Assembly (NCBI GenBank): GCA_963934295.1 | Contig: CAWVXY010000015.1 | Location: 1-64,000 of the forward strand | Source of the DNA: Seribacter sp963934295 | GTDB taxonomy: Bacteria; Verrucomicrobiota; Verrucomicrobiia; Opitutales; Seribacteraceae | Direction of reading: 5' to 3' | DNA: 64,000 bases | In this document: in pieces, positions 54,131 to 63,159 of the stretch | Position numbering within the stretch: the stretch's first letter is position 1 | Layout of the letters: every line of letters begins with the position of its first letter | The notes under the pieces: generated by a model | Seen by the model: the letters and a program-made list of their open reading frames with translations, nothing else | The model's database searches: none | What the model was told of the DNA's origin: nothing | Position numbers and translations under genes: made by a program

Positions 54131-54396
54131 TTAAAATTGCAGCCTGTTGTCTAATTGATAGTCGGAAAATACATCAAAGTGTCAATTAGTCTTGTTCTAG
54201 TATTCGAAAAAAAATTTAAATACACATGCATTACAATATATGATTTTAAACAAAAATCAGAATAGGACAAATCATCTGTATAAAAAACTTCATCTACAGC
54301 AATAACTAAAGTTATAATAGACTAAAGGCACTAAATTAAGAATGCATATCCTTGACAAAAGAATATCTTTTTTTGACTTTTAACTACAAATTATTT

Positions 54397-55272
54397 ATGG
54401 AACACTTTTCTAAGCAGGTCGCAGATGCAAGGCAGGTTTTTATTGGCTTCCCGAAAGACAAACCCGATTTCTTTTCGCTGGTCAGTGTTGGTTTTGAGAA
54501 GTGCCTGCCCGACTTTTTGGTTGAACGGGATTCTTATCCAGAAATTGGCAGGTCAAATTCGGACATAGAATATACAACCATCGAATTTATAATGGCAGGA
54601 AAAGGAAAGCTCCATTTGGGAGGCACCTGCCATCAGTTATGCCCAGGTTCTCTATTTAGCTACAAAGTCGGAAACCATCATAAAATATCAAGCTCTCCAA
54701 TCACACCAATGATCAAATATTTTATGGTACTAGCTCATTCACCTGATATTGAAATTGATTCTAAAATCATCAAAGAACAACTTAACTTTGAAAATATTCG
54801 AGATCATAGTGAAATTGTTGATTTATTTGAATTGATTCTGGGTAATACAAATGCACCCGTCGATAACGGTGTTTCAATTGGTAATTTACTGGCTCATACC
54901 GTTATCCTTAAAATTTCAGAACTCGCTCAAGTAAATTCAAAAAAGCAGGTTCGTGCATGGGATACATACAACCGCATTCATCAGCATATGCGTAACAACT
55001 ACTTTCGGATCAAGACCGTGGATGAACTCGCAAATGAACTGCATATTGACCCGGCTTACCTGTCACGTGTCTTTCGACGATTCCATAACCATTCACCCTA
55101 CCGGTTTTTGGTTAGATTAAAAATGAGACATGCAGCCTCTTTATTGCTTTCATCAAGTAGATTGGTAAAAGACATTGCATTTGAGCTTGGATTTGAAAAT
55201 CCTTTTCATTTTTCAAGAACATTTAAATCCGTTTACGGAGTATCACCTGAAAATTTTTTACAAAATAAATAA
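54397..55272 (+). CDS. AraC-family transcriptional regulator
   Basis: From the ATG at 54397 the protein has 291 residues; a TTG at 54352 would add 15. The N-terminal part has a cupin-like ligand-binding look (YTTIEFIMAGKGKLHLGG, CHQLCPGSLFSYKVG). The C-terminal 100 residues form the double helix-turn-helix: TVDELANELHIDPAYLSRVFRRFH and LVKDIAFELGFENPFHFSRTFKSVYGVSP. It is probably the sensor for the sugar locus that follows at 55614-64000, by position. The 266 bases upstream are AT-rich with no obvious gene. Confidence 0.92.
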   Translation: MEHFSKQVADARQVFIGFPKDKPDFFSLVSVGFEKCLPDFLVERDSYPEIGRSNSDIEYTTIEFIMAGKGKLHLGGTCHQLCPGSLFSYKVGNHHKISSSPITPMIKYFMVLAHSPDIEIDSKIIKEQLNFENIRDHSEIVDLFELILGNTNAPVDNGVSIGNLLAHTVILKISELAQVNSKKQVRAWDTYNRIHQHMRNNYFRIKTVDELANELHIDPAYLSRVFRRFHNHSPYRFLVRLKMRHAASLLLSSSRLVKDIAFELGFENPFHFSRTFKSVYGVSPENFLQNK

Positions 55273-55296
55273 TATCATCTCCAAATTTTAAAACCT

Positions 55297-55578
55297 ATGG
55301 AATTCAAAATAATCATTGAGTATTGCCCTGGTTGCAGATGGTTACTGCGCTCGGGGTGGATGGCACAGGAATTACTCTCCACATTTGAACAGGAAATTGA
55401 TGAGGTTACCCTAAAACCAAACAAGGAAGTAAGCGGAACATTCAAAATCACTTGCAATCAGAATTTAATTTGGTGCCGAAAAAATGAGGGTGGGTTTCCT
55501 GATATTAAGGAACTCAAACAAAGAGTCAGAGATTTCATAAATCCGGACAAGGAACTCGGACATCTAGACCGTTCCTGA
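55297..55578 (+). CDS. SelT/SelW/SelH (Rdx)-family protein, cysteine form
   Basis: The 93-residue protein has a thioredoxin-like fold with the redox motif CPGC (residues 10-13) in IIEYCPGCRWLLRSGWMAQELL. The second part has DEVTLKPNKEVSGTFKI and GGFPDIKELKQRVRDFI. This is the SelW-like family; selenoprotein members have Sec at the second Cys. Here both are Cys. Function is redox-related but not defined. It starts 24 bases after the AraC gene on the same strand. Confidence 0.87.
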   Translation: MEFKIIIEYCPGCRWLLRSGWMAQELLSTFEQEIDEVTLKPNKEVSGTFKITCNQNLIWCRKNEGGFPDIKELKQRVRDFINPDKELGHLDRS

Positions 55579-55613
55579 CGATCTTAAAATTTAAATCAAA
55601 AGATTCCTATTTT

Positions 55614-57512
55614 TTAAGACTTTGAAATACTCCCAATAAATTCCTCGAAATTCTCGATTTGAGCAAGTTCCTCGGCCGCTTTCGAACATTTGTCTTTGGA
55701 GGCCAAACCAGTGTTTTCTGCCAAAAAGAAAATGTACTCCACTACCCTTTTAGAATAGAGCAATCGGCCTTCATCACTAATGGAATAAAACCTCTGTCTT
55801 TGTTGATACCCTTTAGGGGAATGATCACCAAGTGCTTTCTTTTCCGATGAGCCTTCAGCTGCTAAAACATACAGGAAATTATATTCAAACCAAAAGAAGT
55901 GCTCCGGACTGGGCTCCAAACTATGCAACAGATTTCTACACGAATCTTCACTTCTCATAGCATCCTCCATTTTCTTATTACCAATCGTTAACTGGACAAA
56001 TTCACGGGCCATTTTCTTTTCAGTCTCGTCATTTGAAAAACAGCTTTTGGAAGCTAATTCCACCGTAAATGCATACCAGTCTTTCCATAAAGCCTGATCC
56101 TGAGAATTATTCGATGCGTGCAAAGCGACCCCCATCTCATAGGTGTATCGACCACTAGTCTTAATCTCCAGGTTACTACCAGTGACCTCTCCGGCCACCT
56201 GATAATTTTCTGCAGATTTACCGGAACCCGAATGAAATCCAATGGATACTCCAAAACTTTCGCAAACCTTCCAAATAGGTTTTATCATTTCGCGTAACTG
56301 ATGATTATCGGGGTAAGGAATATTTTTTTGGAATCCGAATGCAGGGGCTACAAAGTGAATCGGCATTCCCATTTCAAATGACAATGCAAGCATAACGGCA
56401 GTCGTTTCTGGAGTGGTTAACCCGGGCAATTCATCAATCGATAATTCCCTGAGAAAATCACACCCTAAATCAGTGCTAAAATGCTTCTTCCGAAAGCTCT
56501 TATATTTATCGTCACGAACTTTCATTTTTTGAAGAGCCGGCCAAACATATGCCAGTAATCCATTGAACTCGTCTACACTGGGGTGCAATCCCGCATTTTC
56601 TACCCTCTTTCTTGCCGCTTCAACCAGATCTACTGGGACTTCCCTTTCGACGAAATGTGCTTTTGCCTCATCTGAGTCCGGGATGACAGTCTGAGCCAAT
56701 TCAGGTGAAAGATCAAAAGTGATATAACTGGCAAACATACAGCCTGCAACCAGTTGGTCTTCCCTTTCATCGAATTTTCCCCCAATTGGTTGATGATCCG
56801 CATTAAAACTCCAGGAGATACCAAGCTTGTGAAATCCGTTCTTAAATTTTGCCAAAATACATCCATGAGTCATACCCTCCACACTTTGTCCTTGATGCCC
56901 TTCAGGCACATCACAACCAATAAACGGGAAAGGTACGGTATCGAGGTTACCAGCAAGCATTTCATTCACATCATAGACCAGTTCCCTAGGAATGCTGTTT
57001 TGATTGGCGGTCAACCCCATCCCTAATCTGGACATCGCCCAGTCCACCCCATCCCAATGCAGGGTGGTAAAACGGGCCCCAATTCCCAAAGTTGATTTCC
57101 CAAGATTTCCACGGGATGTGGGAAACGCATTATTTTCAGGGTCACTTTCCTGGATTAAGTTCTTCATTCGAACCAAGTTTTCGAAGGAAGCCGGAAAATA
57201 AATAAATTCTTCCGAATCAAATCCATTACTCAGCGGATGCAAGTCTTCATTTATCTCACCAGATAGTCGAAGTCTCCATGCATGGTCTCCCCATTGATCG
57301 TCAACCAAGGTCCATTCCCCGTGCTCGGATGAGAAAGTACTTCGCGAATATTCAGTCAGCCCAGCAGTGCCTTTCAGTCCTTCAGTAAAACGATTCCAGT
57401 CCAGGCAGAAATCCGGACTCACGCATGGGTTGTTTTTTATCCAAATAGAATTTTGGGCAAGAAAGGCATTTATAGAAGAATAGTCAAAAAACTTAACATC
57501 GTTCGAATTCAT
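55614..57512 (-). CDS. UxaE (tagaturonate epimerase)-family protein
   Basis: The 632-residue protein has no signal peptide. It shares conserved blocks with UxaE-type epimerases. STLGIGARFTTLHWDGV (about 139-155) stands for the family GIGDRLG.T.PAH block. SWSFNADHQPIGG with DEREDQLVAGCMFASYITFDLS stands for the ADADH...EGFTMFTIDPS block. SIGFHSGSGKSAENYQVAG with NLEIKTSGRYTYEMGV stands for the ISLHSGSDKFS...VKTAGTSY block. UxaE interconverts D-tagaturonate and D-fructuronate in hexuronate breakdown. At 632 residues it is longer than the roughly 480-residue Thermotoga enzyme, so the substrate may differ. It is the last gene of the importer operon. Confidence 0.8.
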   Translation of the reverse strand: MNSNDVKFFDYSSINAFLAQNSIWIKNNPCVSPDFCLDWNRFTEGLKGTAGLTEYSRSTFSSEHGEWTLVDDQWGDHAWRLRLSGEINEDLHPLSNGFDSEEFIYFPASFENLVRMKNLIQESDPENNAFPTSRGNLGKSTLGIGARFTTLHWDGVDWAMSRLGMGLTANQNSIPRELVYDVNEMLAGNLDTVPFPFIGCDVPEGHQGQSVEGMTHGCILAKFKNGFHKLGISWSFNADHQPIGGKFDEREDQLVAGCMFASYITFDLSPELAQTVIPDSDEAKAHFVEREVPVDLVEAARKRVENAGLHPSVDEFNGLLAYVWPALQKMKVRDDKYKSFRKKHFSTDLGCDFLRELSIDELPGLTTPETTAVMLALSFEMGMPIHFVAPAFGFQKNIPYPDNHQLREMIKPIWKVCESFGVSIGFHSGSGKSAENYQVAGEVTGSNLEIKTSGRYTYEMGVALHASNNSQDQALWKDWYAFTVELASKSCFSNDETEKKMAREFVQLTIGNKKMEDAMRSEDSCRNLLHSLEPSPEHFFWFEYNFLYVLAAEGSSEKKALGDHSPKGYQQRQRFYSISDEGRLLYSKRVVEYIFFLAENTGLASKDKCSKAAEELAQIENFEEFIGSISKS

Positions 57513-57563
57513 AACTTATACTCAAAACAAAAAGGAAGGTAAAGTCACCGAATAATTAACCGG

Positions 57564-58622
57564 CTATTCTAAGTTCTCTTTATTCTTTGATTTCTCGCTT
57601 AATTCTGCTGCCAGTTTCTCGCTGGCAGCCACCTGCCTTTCAGCCATTTTCTTCTTTAACATTTCATCCCCAATTACACCGAGCAAAATCACCAAACCAA
57701 GGATTCCAAATTCCAGATGAGTTGAAATTCCAATCATATTAATTGAGTTGAAAATTATTCTTATTACGGCCGCGGCAATGATAACTCCAAGGATAGAACC
57801 TTCACCACCCCTTAGGCTGCAACCACCGAGCACAGCAGCTGCGATCGCAAAAAGTTCATAAAATTCACCGGTCTGGGCTGGTTGAACTGAACCCAATTCA
57901 AAAGCGAATAAAATACCTGCAATGCCCGCAAAGAAAGAGCATAATACATATGCGATAATCTTCATGCGATCGGTGTCGATTCCGCTGTACCGCGCACCCT
58001 CTTCATTATTGCCAAGAGCATATAAATATCGCCCCCAGATCGTCTTCCGTAAAAAGATCGAACCGGCCAATGCGAGAACTAATAAAAATAGTGCCGGTGT
58101 TGGCAGTTTAAAAAAACCACCAATTGCAATCTGGCCACTAAAAAGAAAATCTAGCATCAGAATCTGTTCCAAGTTTTCAAAACCTAAATCACCCTCCAAT
58201 GGAACTGGGCCCAAAGACTGGTTATCTGTTAACCAACGACTAAGGCTCCGATAAATCAAAAGACCACATAGAGTGACCACAAAAGGTTGCAACTTTGCCT
58301 TGGTGATTAGTAATCCGTGAATCAATCCAATCGCCACAGACATGAGTAAAGTAAGCCCAATGGCCACAATTGGATCAAGTCCCTGAATCTTGGTAAAGAA
58401 AGAGAGTACAACCGCAACCAAGCCAACCACAGAACCAATCGATAAATCTATTCCACCGGTTATGATTACAAATGCGACTCCGATACTCATCACGCCATAC
58501 AAGCTCGACCACTTGACGGTATTTTGCATGTTGTACGCGGAGAGAAAATTAGGGTCTGCAATCGCTGTTATTACAAAGACCGTTACCAAAAGGCCAAATA
58601 TTCCAAATACATTTTTTTTCAT
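57564..58622 (-). CDS. CUT2-type sugar ABC transporter permease (RbsC-like)
   Basis: The 352-residue protein has about ten helices. FVIITGGIDLSIGSVVGLVAV (about 53-73) is the CUT2 permease signature, and YALGNNEEGARYSGIDTDRMK (about 206-226) is the cytoplasmic coupling region. Helices continue with GGCSLRGGEGSILGVIIAAAV. The charged C-terminus (KKKMAERQVAASEK...) extends into the cytoplasm. It forms the channel for sugar import. It starts 4 bases after the ATPase gene stop, so translation is coupled. Confidence 0.94.
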   Translation of the reverse strand: MKKNVFGIFGLLVTVFVITAIADPNFLSAYNMQNTVKWSSLYGVMSIGVAFVIITGGIDLSIGSVVGLVAVVLSFFTKIQGLDPIVAIGLTLLMSVAIGLIHGLLITKAKLQPFVVTLCGLLIYRSLSRWLTDNQSLGPVPLEGDLGFENLEQILMLDFLFSGQIAIGGFFKLPTPALFLLVLALAGSIFLRKTIWGRYLYALGNNEEGARYSGIDTDRMKIIAYVLCSFFAGIAGILFAFELGSVQPAQTGEFYELFAIAAAVLGGCSLRGGEGSILGVIIAAAVIRIIFNSINMIGISTHLEFGILGLVILLGVIGDEMLKKKMAERQVAASEKLAAELSEKSKNKENLE

Positions 58623-58626
58623 AATT

Positions 58627-60135
58627 TTAAGCTGCTAATGAGCCTCCTGTAGCCAATTGCATAATTGATTCCTCAGACATTTGATCCTTTTGAAGTTCTC
58701 CCGAAATTCTTCCTTCGTGCATAACATAAACGCGGTCCGCCATTCCCAGCACCTCTTCCATTTCACTGGAAACAAACAGAATTGCTATACCTTTACCGGC
58801 AAGTTGCTCCATTAGTTTGTAAATTTCCCTTTTAGCCCCGATGTCAATTCCACGAGTCGGTTCATCAAGCATCAAAAGTTTTGGGTTCATCGCGAGCCAT
58901 TTTCCCAAAACTATCTTTTGTTGATTTCCTCCGGAAAGAAACCGGGCTGCCTGTTCGATACTTGGGGTTTTGATCTTCATCTGCTCGACGGCTTCGTCTG
59001 CAATTTCTTTTTCCTTGGAATGATCAAGGAAGCCCATTTTTTGATCCCGTTCCAGACTGGGCAGGCTGGCATTCTCACGAACTGTCATTGGAAGAACCAA
59101 TCCATGTTGTTTTCGATCTTCAGGTGCCAGCGCTAAACCGGCACAAACCGCGTCTGCCGGGGAACAGGGGGAAAAACTGACCCCCTCCACCTCCAACTCG
59201 CCACCAAGGGACGGAGTGACACCAAAAAAAGTCTGTAATAATTCAGTGCGACCTGCACCAACAAGACCCGCAATACCAACAATCTCGCCTGCACGCACCT
59301 CAATCGAGACTGGAATTTCAGGATAGGTCGGAGAAACTACATTAACGGCTTTGAGTACACAATCGCCAGGCTGGTGAATGTCACGGTCATAAAATTCACT
59401 CAATTCACGCCCCACCATTAAGCGAACCATATTATCGTGATTGATTTCATCCTTTGCTAAATCGCCGGCATTTTCACCATCCCGAAATACGGTCACCCGA
59501 TCTGAAAGTTCCTTTACTTCGCCCAATCGATGAGAAATGTAAATCACACTGATTCCCTCATCACGCAAACCCTTAACCACTTCGAATAAAGTCTCGGTTT
59601 CTTTTTGGGACAAACTACTTGTGGGCTCATCCATGATCAACACTCGGGCATCACAGGATAAGGCCTTAGCAATCTCAACCAACTGCTGTTTCCCAATAGG
59701 AAGAGATCCTGCAATTGTGTCAGAGGGTAAGTTCAGTCCGACTCTTTTTAAATGCCTGCTCGCTTCCGCGTGTAATTCTTGTTCATTGATAAATCCTTTG
59801 TTACCCGGTTCTCGACCCAAGAAAATATTGGAAGCCAAATCGAGATTAGACGCGAGGTTGAGTTCCTGGTGAATAAGGGCAATCCCCATATCCATGGCCT
59901 CCCGAACAGTTTTAAAATCAACTTTTTTCCCATCAATAAAGTAATCACCCGAATCCGCCGGCTGCACACCAGCCAAGATTTTCATTAGAGTACTCTTTCC
60001 AGCACCGTTTTCCCCAATCAGCGAAATAACTTCTCCTTTTCCCAAAGTGAGGGATACCTCCTTCAAAGCAAGAACGCCGGGAAAACTTTTCTTTAAGTCT
60101 CTGACTTCAAGAAGTAACCCTGAATCTAAGCTCAT
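58627..60135 (-). CDS. CUT2-type sugar ABC transporter ATP-binding protein (RbsA/MglA-like)
   Basis: The 502-residue protein has two fused nucleotide-binding domains. The first has Walker A LIGENGAGKSTLM (about 35-47), the signature LPIGKQQLVEIAKALS and Walker B VLIMDEPTSSLSQKE. The second has a degenerate Walker A (GLVGAGRTELL), signature FLSGGNQQKIVLGKWLA and LLMLDEPTRGIDIGAK. This double-ATPase design defines the CUT2 family of monosaccharide importers. It begins directly after the binding-protein gene stop. Confidence 0.95.
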   Translation of the reverse strand: MSLDSGLLLEVRDLKKSFPGVLALKEVSLTLGKGEVISLIGENGAGKSTLMKILAGVQPADSGDYFIDGKKVDFKTVREAMDMGIALIHQELNLASNLDLASNIFLGREPGNKGFINEQELHAEASRHLKRVGLNLPSDTIAGSLPIGKQQLVEIAKALSCDARVLIMDEPTSSLSQKETETLFEVVKGLRDEGISVIYISHRLGEVKELSDRVTVFRDGENAGDLAKDEINHDNMVRLMVGRELSEFYDRDIHQPGDCVLKAVNVVSPTYPEIPVSIEVRAGEIVGIAGLVGAGRTELLQTFFGVTPSLGGELEVEGVSFSPCSPADAVCAGLALAPEDRKQHGLVLPMTVRENASLPSLERDQKMGFLDHSKEKEIADEAVEQMKIKTPSIEQAARFLSGGNQQKIVLGKWLAMNPKLLMLDEPTRGIDIGAKREIYKLMEQLAGKGIAILFVSSEMEEVLGMADRVYVMHEGRISGELQKDQMSEESIMQLATGGSLAA

Positions 60136-61176
60136 TTACTGGGATTTTCCAAGTTCAGCCATTTCTTTCTTTTTGGCCCAAAACTCATCGATATTATCTT
60201 GGGTTACCTCGAGAAATGAAACTTCCTGATAGGTGTTCTCTGGTTGAATACCCTCGGATATCTTTTTCAACATCTTAATAGACTCATATCCATATTCCCA
60301 AGGCTGCTGGCTGATGGTACCATAGGCATGCCCATCCGTAATTGCCTGGAGAAGAGCATCCTGTTCATCAAAGCCACAAATCTTAATGGATCCCAACTTA
60401 TCCGCCTCTTTAATCGCATCAATGCATGAAGGGGAGTTGTATGCAAACAGACCGACCATACATTTCAAGTCCTTGTATTTTGCGATCGCATCCTCGGCGT
60501 TACTTTTAGCTCTCGCTTTGTCAAAATTATCAGTACGGGTGTCTAAAATTGTGTACTTTGAGCCTTCTGCGGTCAAATTAGTCGCAGCAACTGGATCATA
60601 ATTCACCTGCTCCAAGCTTTGTTCGGGACGACCCAATAATTCATCGATTACCCCCTGCCTTCTTTGGCGTGCGTTCAATTGCTCAAGACGGCCCACAAAA
60701 AGCATAACTTCACCACCATCAGGCAGAGCCTTTTTCACCAAGCCCCCCAAAGCTCGACCAGCCTTATAGTTATTCGTGCCGATAAAGACTAAACGCTTAC
60801 TCTTGGGAGCGTCCGAGTCATTGGTAATCAGAATAGTATTCTCGGCCACTTCATTTAAAAAGGGAGTTTGATTCTCGGCATCCACCGGACTGACTGCAAT
60901 ACCATCTATGCCCTTGGCCAATAAGGTTTCCATCATTCTTTTTTGATCAACTACTCCTTTGGGAGGCATTAGCACCTCGCAACTAACTTCGAATTCTTTC
61001 TCAGCAATCCGTACTCCGGCAGCACATAAATCCCAAAATGGGTCGACTCCGTTGGTCACATAAGCAAAGGATGCCTTGGAATCCGCACCTTCTTCGCCGG
61101 GCTTTTCACCGCAACCGAAAAAAGAACCAAGAATTGGCACAAATAAAATTGAGAGTATTTTTGAATATATCTTCAT
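60136..61176 (-). CDS. CUT2-type sugar-binding lipoprotein
   Basis: The 346-residue protein has a lipoprotein-like signal (1-22, lipobox SFFGC). The mature part matches periplasmic binding protein type 1: FAYVTNGVDPFWDLCAAGVR (about 37-56), LLAKGIDGIAVSPVD, ITNDSDAPKSKRLVFIGTNN, KAGRALGGLVKKAL, MLFVGRLEQLNARQRRQGV and ICGFDEQDALLQAI. It delivers a monosaccharide or related ligand to the permease. The ligand cannot be read from the sequence. It is 28 bases after the SDR gene in the same operon. Confidence 0.93.
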   Translation of the reverse strand: MKIYSKILSILFVPILGSFFGCGEKPGEEGADSKASFAYVTNGVDPFWDLCAAGVRIAEKEFEVSCEVLMPPKGVVDQKRMMETLLAKGIDGIAVSPVDAENQTPFLNEVAENTILITNDSDAPKSKRLVFIGTNNYKAGRALGGLVKKALPDGGEVMLFVGRLEQLNARQRRQGVIDELLGRPEQSLEQVNYDPVAATNLTAEGSKYTILDTRTDNFDKARAKSNAEDAIAKYKDLKCMVGLFAYNSPSCIDAIKEADKLGSIKICGFDEQDALLQAITDGHAYGTISQQPWEYGYESIKMLKKISEGIQPENTYQEVSFLEVTQDNIDEFWAKKKEMAELGKSQ

Positions 61177-61204
61177 AGTAATTAATAATTAATGATTAAA
61201 TTTT

Positions 61205-61960
61205 TTACCAAGGTGTACGTCCACCATTCACACAAATTGTCTGTCCGGTTACAAAGGAGGCTTCATCTGATGAGAAATAAGAAACCGCATTCCCAACATC
61301 CTCGGGTGTCCCCCAACGGCCCAGAGGAATCGTTTGCAAATAAGCATCTTTATCTTCTTGAGGGTCATCCTCATGACGCTCTGTTGGAATCCAACCAGGA
61401 GCAACAGTATTAACGGTGATTCCATAAGGAGCTAATTCATTCGCCATACTTCGACTCCAGCCAATTTGACCGCCTTTCGCGGCAACATATGCACTAAATT
61501 CCGGCACCGAACAATGAAACACCTCACTCGTGATATTAATAATTCGTCCATGGCCCCGTTTTTTCATCCCCGGCAAAACAGCCTGAGCTAAGTGAAAAGG
61601 GCTCATTACAAAAAAATCGTACATCTGCCGGTAGAACTCTGCATCATATTCCTCAATTGATTTTTGAGGCTGATCCGGAGTTGCATTGGGAACTAATATA
61701 TCTAGCGAACCAAATTTCTCCTCCACCGCCTCCACGAGAGAGGCAATTTGCTCAGGATTGGAAACATCCGCCCGTACGAGCATTGCATGTATTCCGTCCG
61801 CCTTAAGGCTATCCAGAGCCTTCTCCGCAGAGTCACGATCATTTAAATAATTAATGACGACTTTAGCTCCGGCATTGCCTAGAGATTTGGCAACTCCGTA
61901 CCCCAGTCCACGACTGCTTCCGGTTACCAGGGCTACTTTTTTCGATAATGAAAAGGACAT
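61205..61960 (-). CDS. SDR-family oxidoreductase (FabG-like)
   Basis: The 251-residue classical SDR has TGSSRGLGYG (13-22), the adenine-binding RADVSNPEQI, PNATPDQP in place of NNAG (about 91-98), serine in NITSEVF, and the Y-x3-K pair in YVAAKGG. It ends TGQTICVNGGRTPW. It probably oxidises the imported sugar or reduces a keto intermediate with NAD(P). It is the first gene of the minus-strand sugar operon and is divergent from the ThuA-like gene. The odd PNAT at the NNAG position is a mild departure from the family norm. Confidence 0.9.
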   Translation of the reverse strand: MSFSLSKKVALVTGSSRGLGYGVAKSLGNAGAKVVINYLNDRDSAEKALDSLKADGIHAMLVRADVSNPEQIASLVEAVEEKFGSLDILVPNATPDQPQKSIEEYDAEFYRQMYDFFVMSPFHLAQAVLPGMKKRGHGRIINITSEVFHCSVPEFSAYVAAKGGQIGWSRSMANELAPYGITVNTVAPGWIPTERHEDDPQEDKDAYLQTIPLGRWGTPEDVGNAVSYFSSDEASFVTGQTICVNGGRTPW

Positions 61961-62132
61961 TTTTAAATAACTAGGGAAATACTCTGAAAATTAAAACAAA
62001 TTTATGACTCAATAGAATCATTTTTTATATTTCAATACAAGTTGATATTTCAAATTTTATACTAAATCCCTTTTTTTACGGCAAGTACTAACCTTACTGC
62101 TCGACTTTTGTTCTTACGCAAACAGAGATTGA

Positions 62133-62888
62133 TTGATGAAAAGCATCTTAAAGATATCCTTATTTATAATTTTCATTTTTTTAAATGCTTCAGCAAGTTC
62201 TCCAAAAAACATTACTTTCCTGATTGCGGAACGGGAATATAAAACTGCCGAAACCTTGCCCCAGTTTGCAAAACAACATTTATCTGAAAATTTTTCCAGG
62301 AAGTTTTGCCGGGCTACCAATGAAGGAGAAAAAAGGAATCAGCTCTCAAACCCCTCTGCCATTGGCAAAGCAGACCTTCTTTTTATCAGTGTCCGAAGGC
62401 GTGCCTTTAAGGAAGAAACAATGGAACTGATTCGATCACACATTGCAAAAGGTAAACCAATCATAGGGATTCGCACCGCATCCCACGCCTTCGAGCTACG
62501 AAAGGAAACATTGCCAAGTGGTCATCAGGAATGGCCCGAATGGGATCGTGAGATAATAGGAGGAAACTACAACGGGCACTATGGAAAAGAACTAATTTGC
62601 ACAATTCAATATGCCACTAATTCTCGGCATCACCCTCTTTTAGAAAAGATAACACCCTTCAGCACACCTGCCAGTCTGTACCGAAATTCTCCCCTCCCCA
62701 ATGCTTCGACTCCTTTGCTGCTCGGGTCAGTGAAAGGTTTCCCTCCTGAACCTGTTGCCTGGGTTCATCAAACACCAGCGAAAGGGAAAGTTTTTTACAC
62801 TTCGCTCGGTCATGAAGAAGACTTTAAAAAACCCACCTTCAATCAACTGCTGATCAATGCGATTAATTGGTGCCTCGAAAATGAGTAA
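62133..62888 (+). CDS. Secreted ThuA-like protein
   Basis: The 251-residue protein has a signal peptide (about 1-22, ending ASASS). The mature part has the GATase-like ThuA pattern: ITFLIAEREYKTAETLP (about 26-42), LLFISVRRRAFKEETMELI, GKPIIGIRTASHAFEL (about 107-122), EIIGGNYNGHYG, HPLLEKI and PVAWVHQTP with VFYTSLGHEEDF. ThuA-domain proteins occur in sugar-utilisation loci and are often secreted in PVC bacteria. No nucleophile Cys is seen, so the function is probably binding or a different reaction. It is divergent from the SDR gene across 172 bases. Confidence 0.87.
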   Translation: MMKSILKISLFIIFIFLNASASSPKNITFLIAEREYKTAETLPQFAKQHLSENFSRKFCRATNEGEKRNQLSNPSAIGKADLLFISVRRRAFKEETMELIRSHIAKGKPIIGIRTASHAFELRKETLPSGHQEWPEWDREIIGGNYNGHYGKELICTIQYATNSRHHPLLEKITPFSTPASLYRNSPLPNASTPLLLGSVKGFPPEPVAWVHQTPAKGKVFYTSLGHEEDFKKPTFNQLLINAINWCLENE

Positions 62889-63159
62889 GCCTTGGAAACC
62901 AACTCTGCACCCGGCTCCGTTTCGACCGGAGTACCCGACTACTTAGCATAAGGGGTTGCCCGAAAATAACTTTTCCAATGATTTTTGATAAGTTCGCAAC
63001 TTACATATCGACGATTTGAATTACACTATTTCACGAAATCATTCTGCTTGGCCGCTCTTTCATATTAAGGAATAAAATTACCACCATTACCCCCTGAAAC
63101 CATCGAGGTCCTCGCGGTTCCATGCCAACGACAAGATATTTGGGGTCCTTAAAATCGAG

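Noticed and set aside
54352..54357. TTGACA at 54352 as a -35 box for the AraC gene
   Set aside because: It lies within or very near the start of the coding frame, and no -10 at the right spacing fits a start at 54397.
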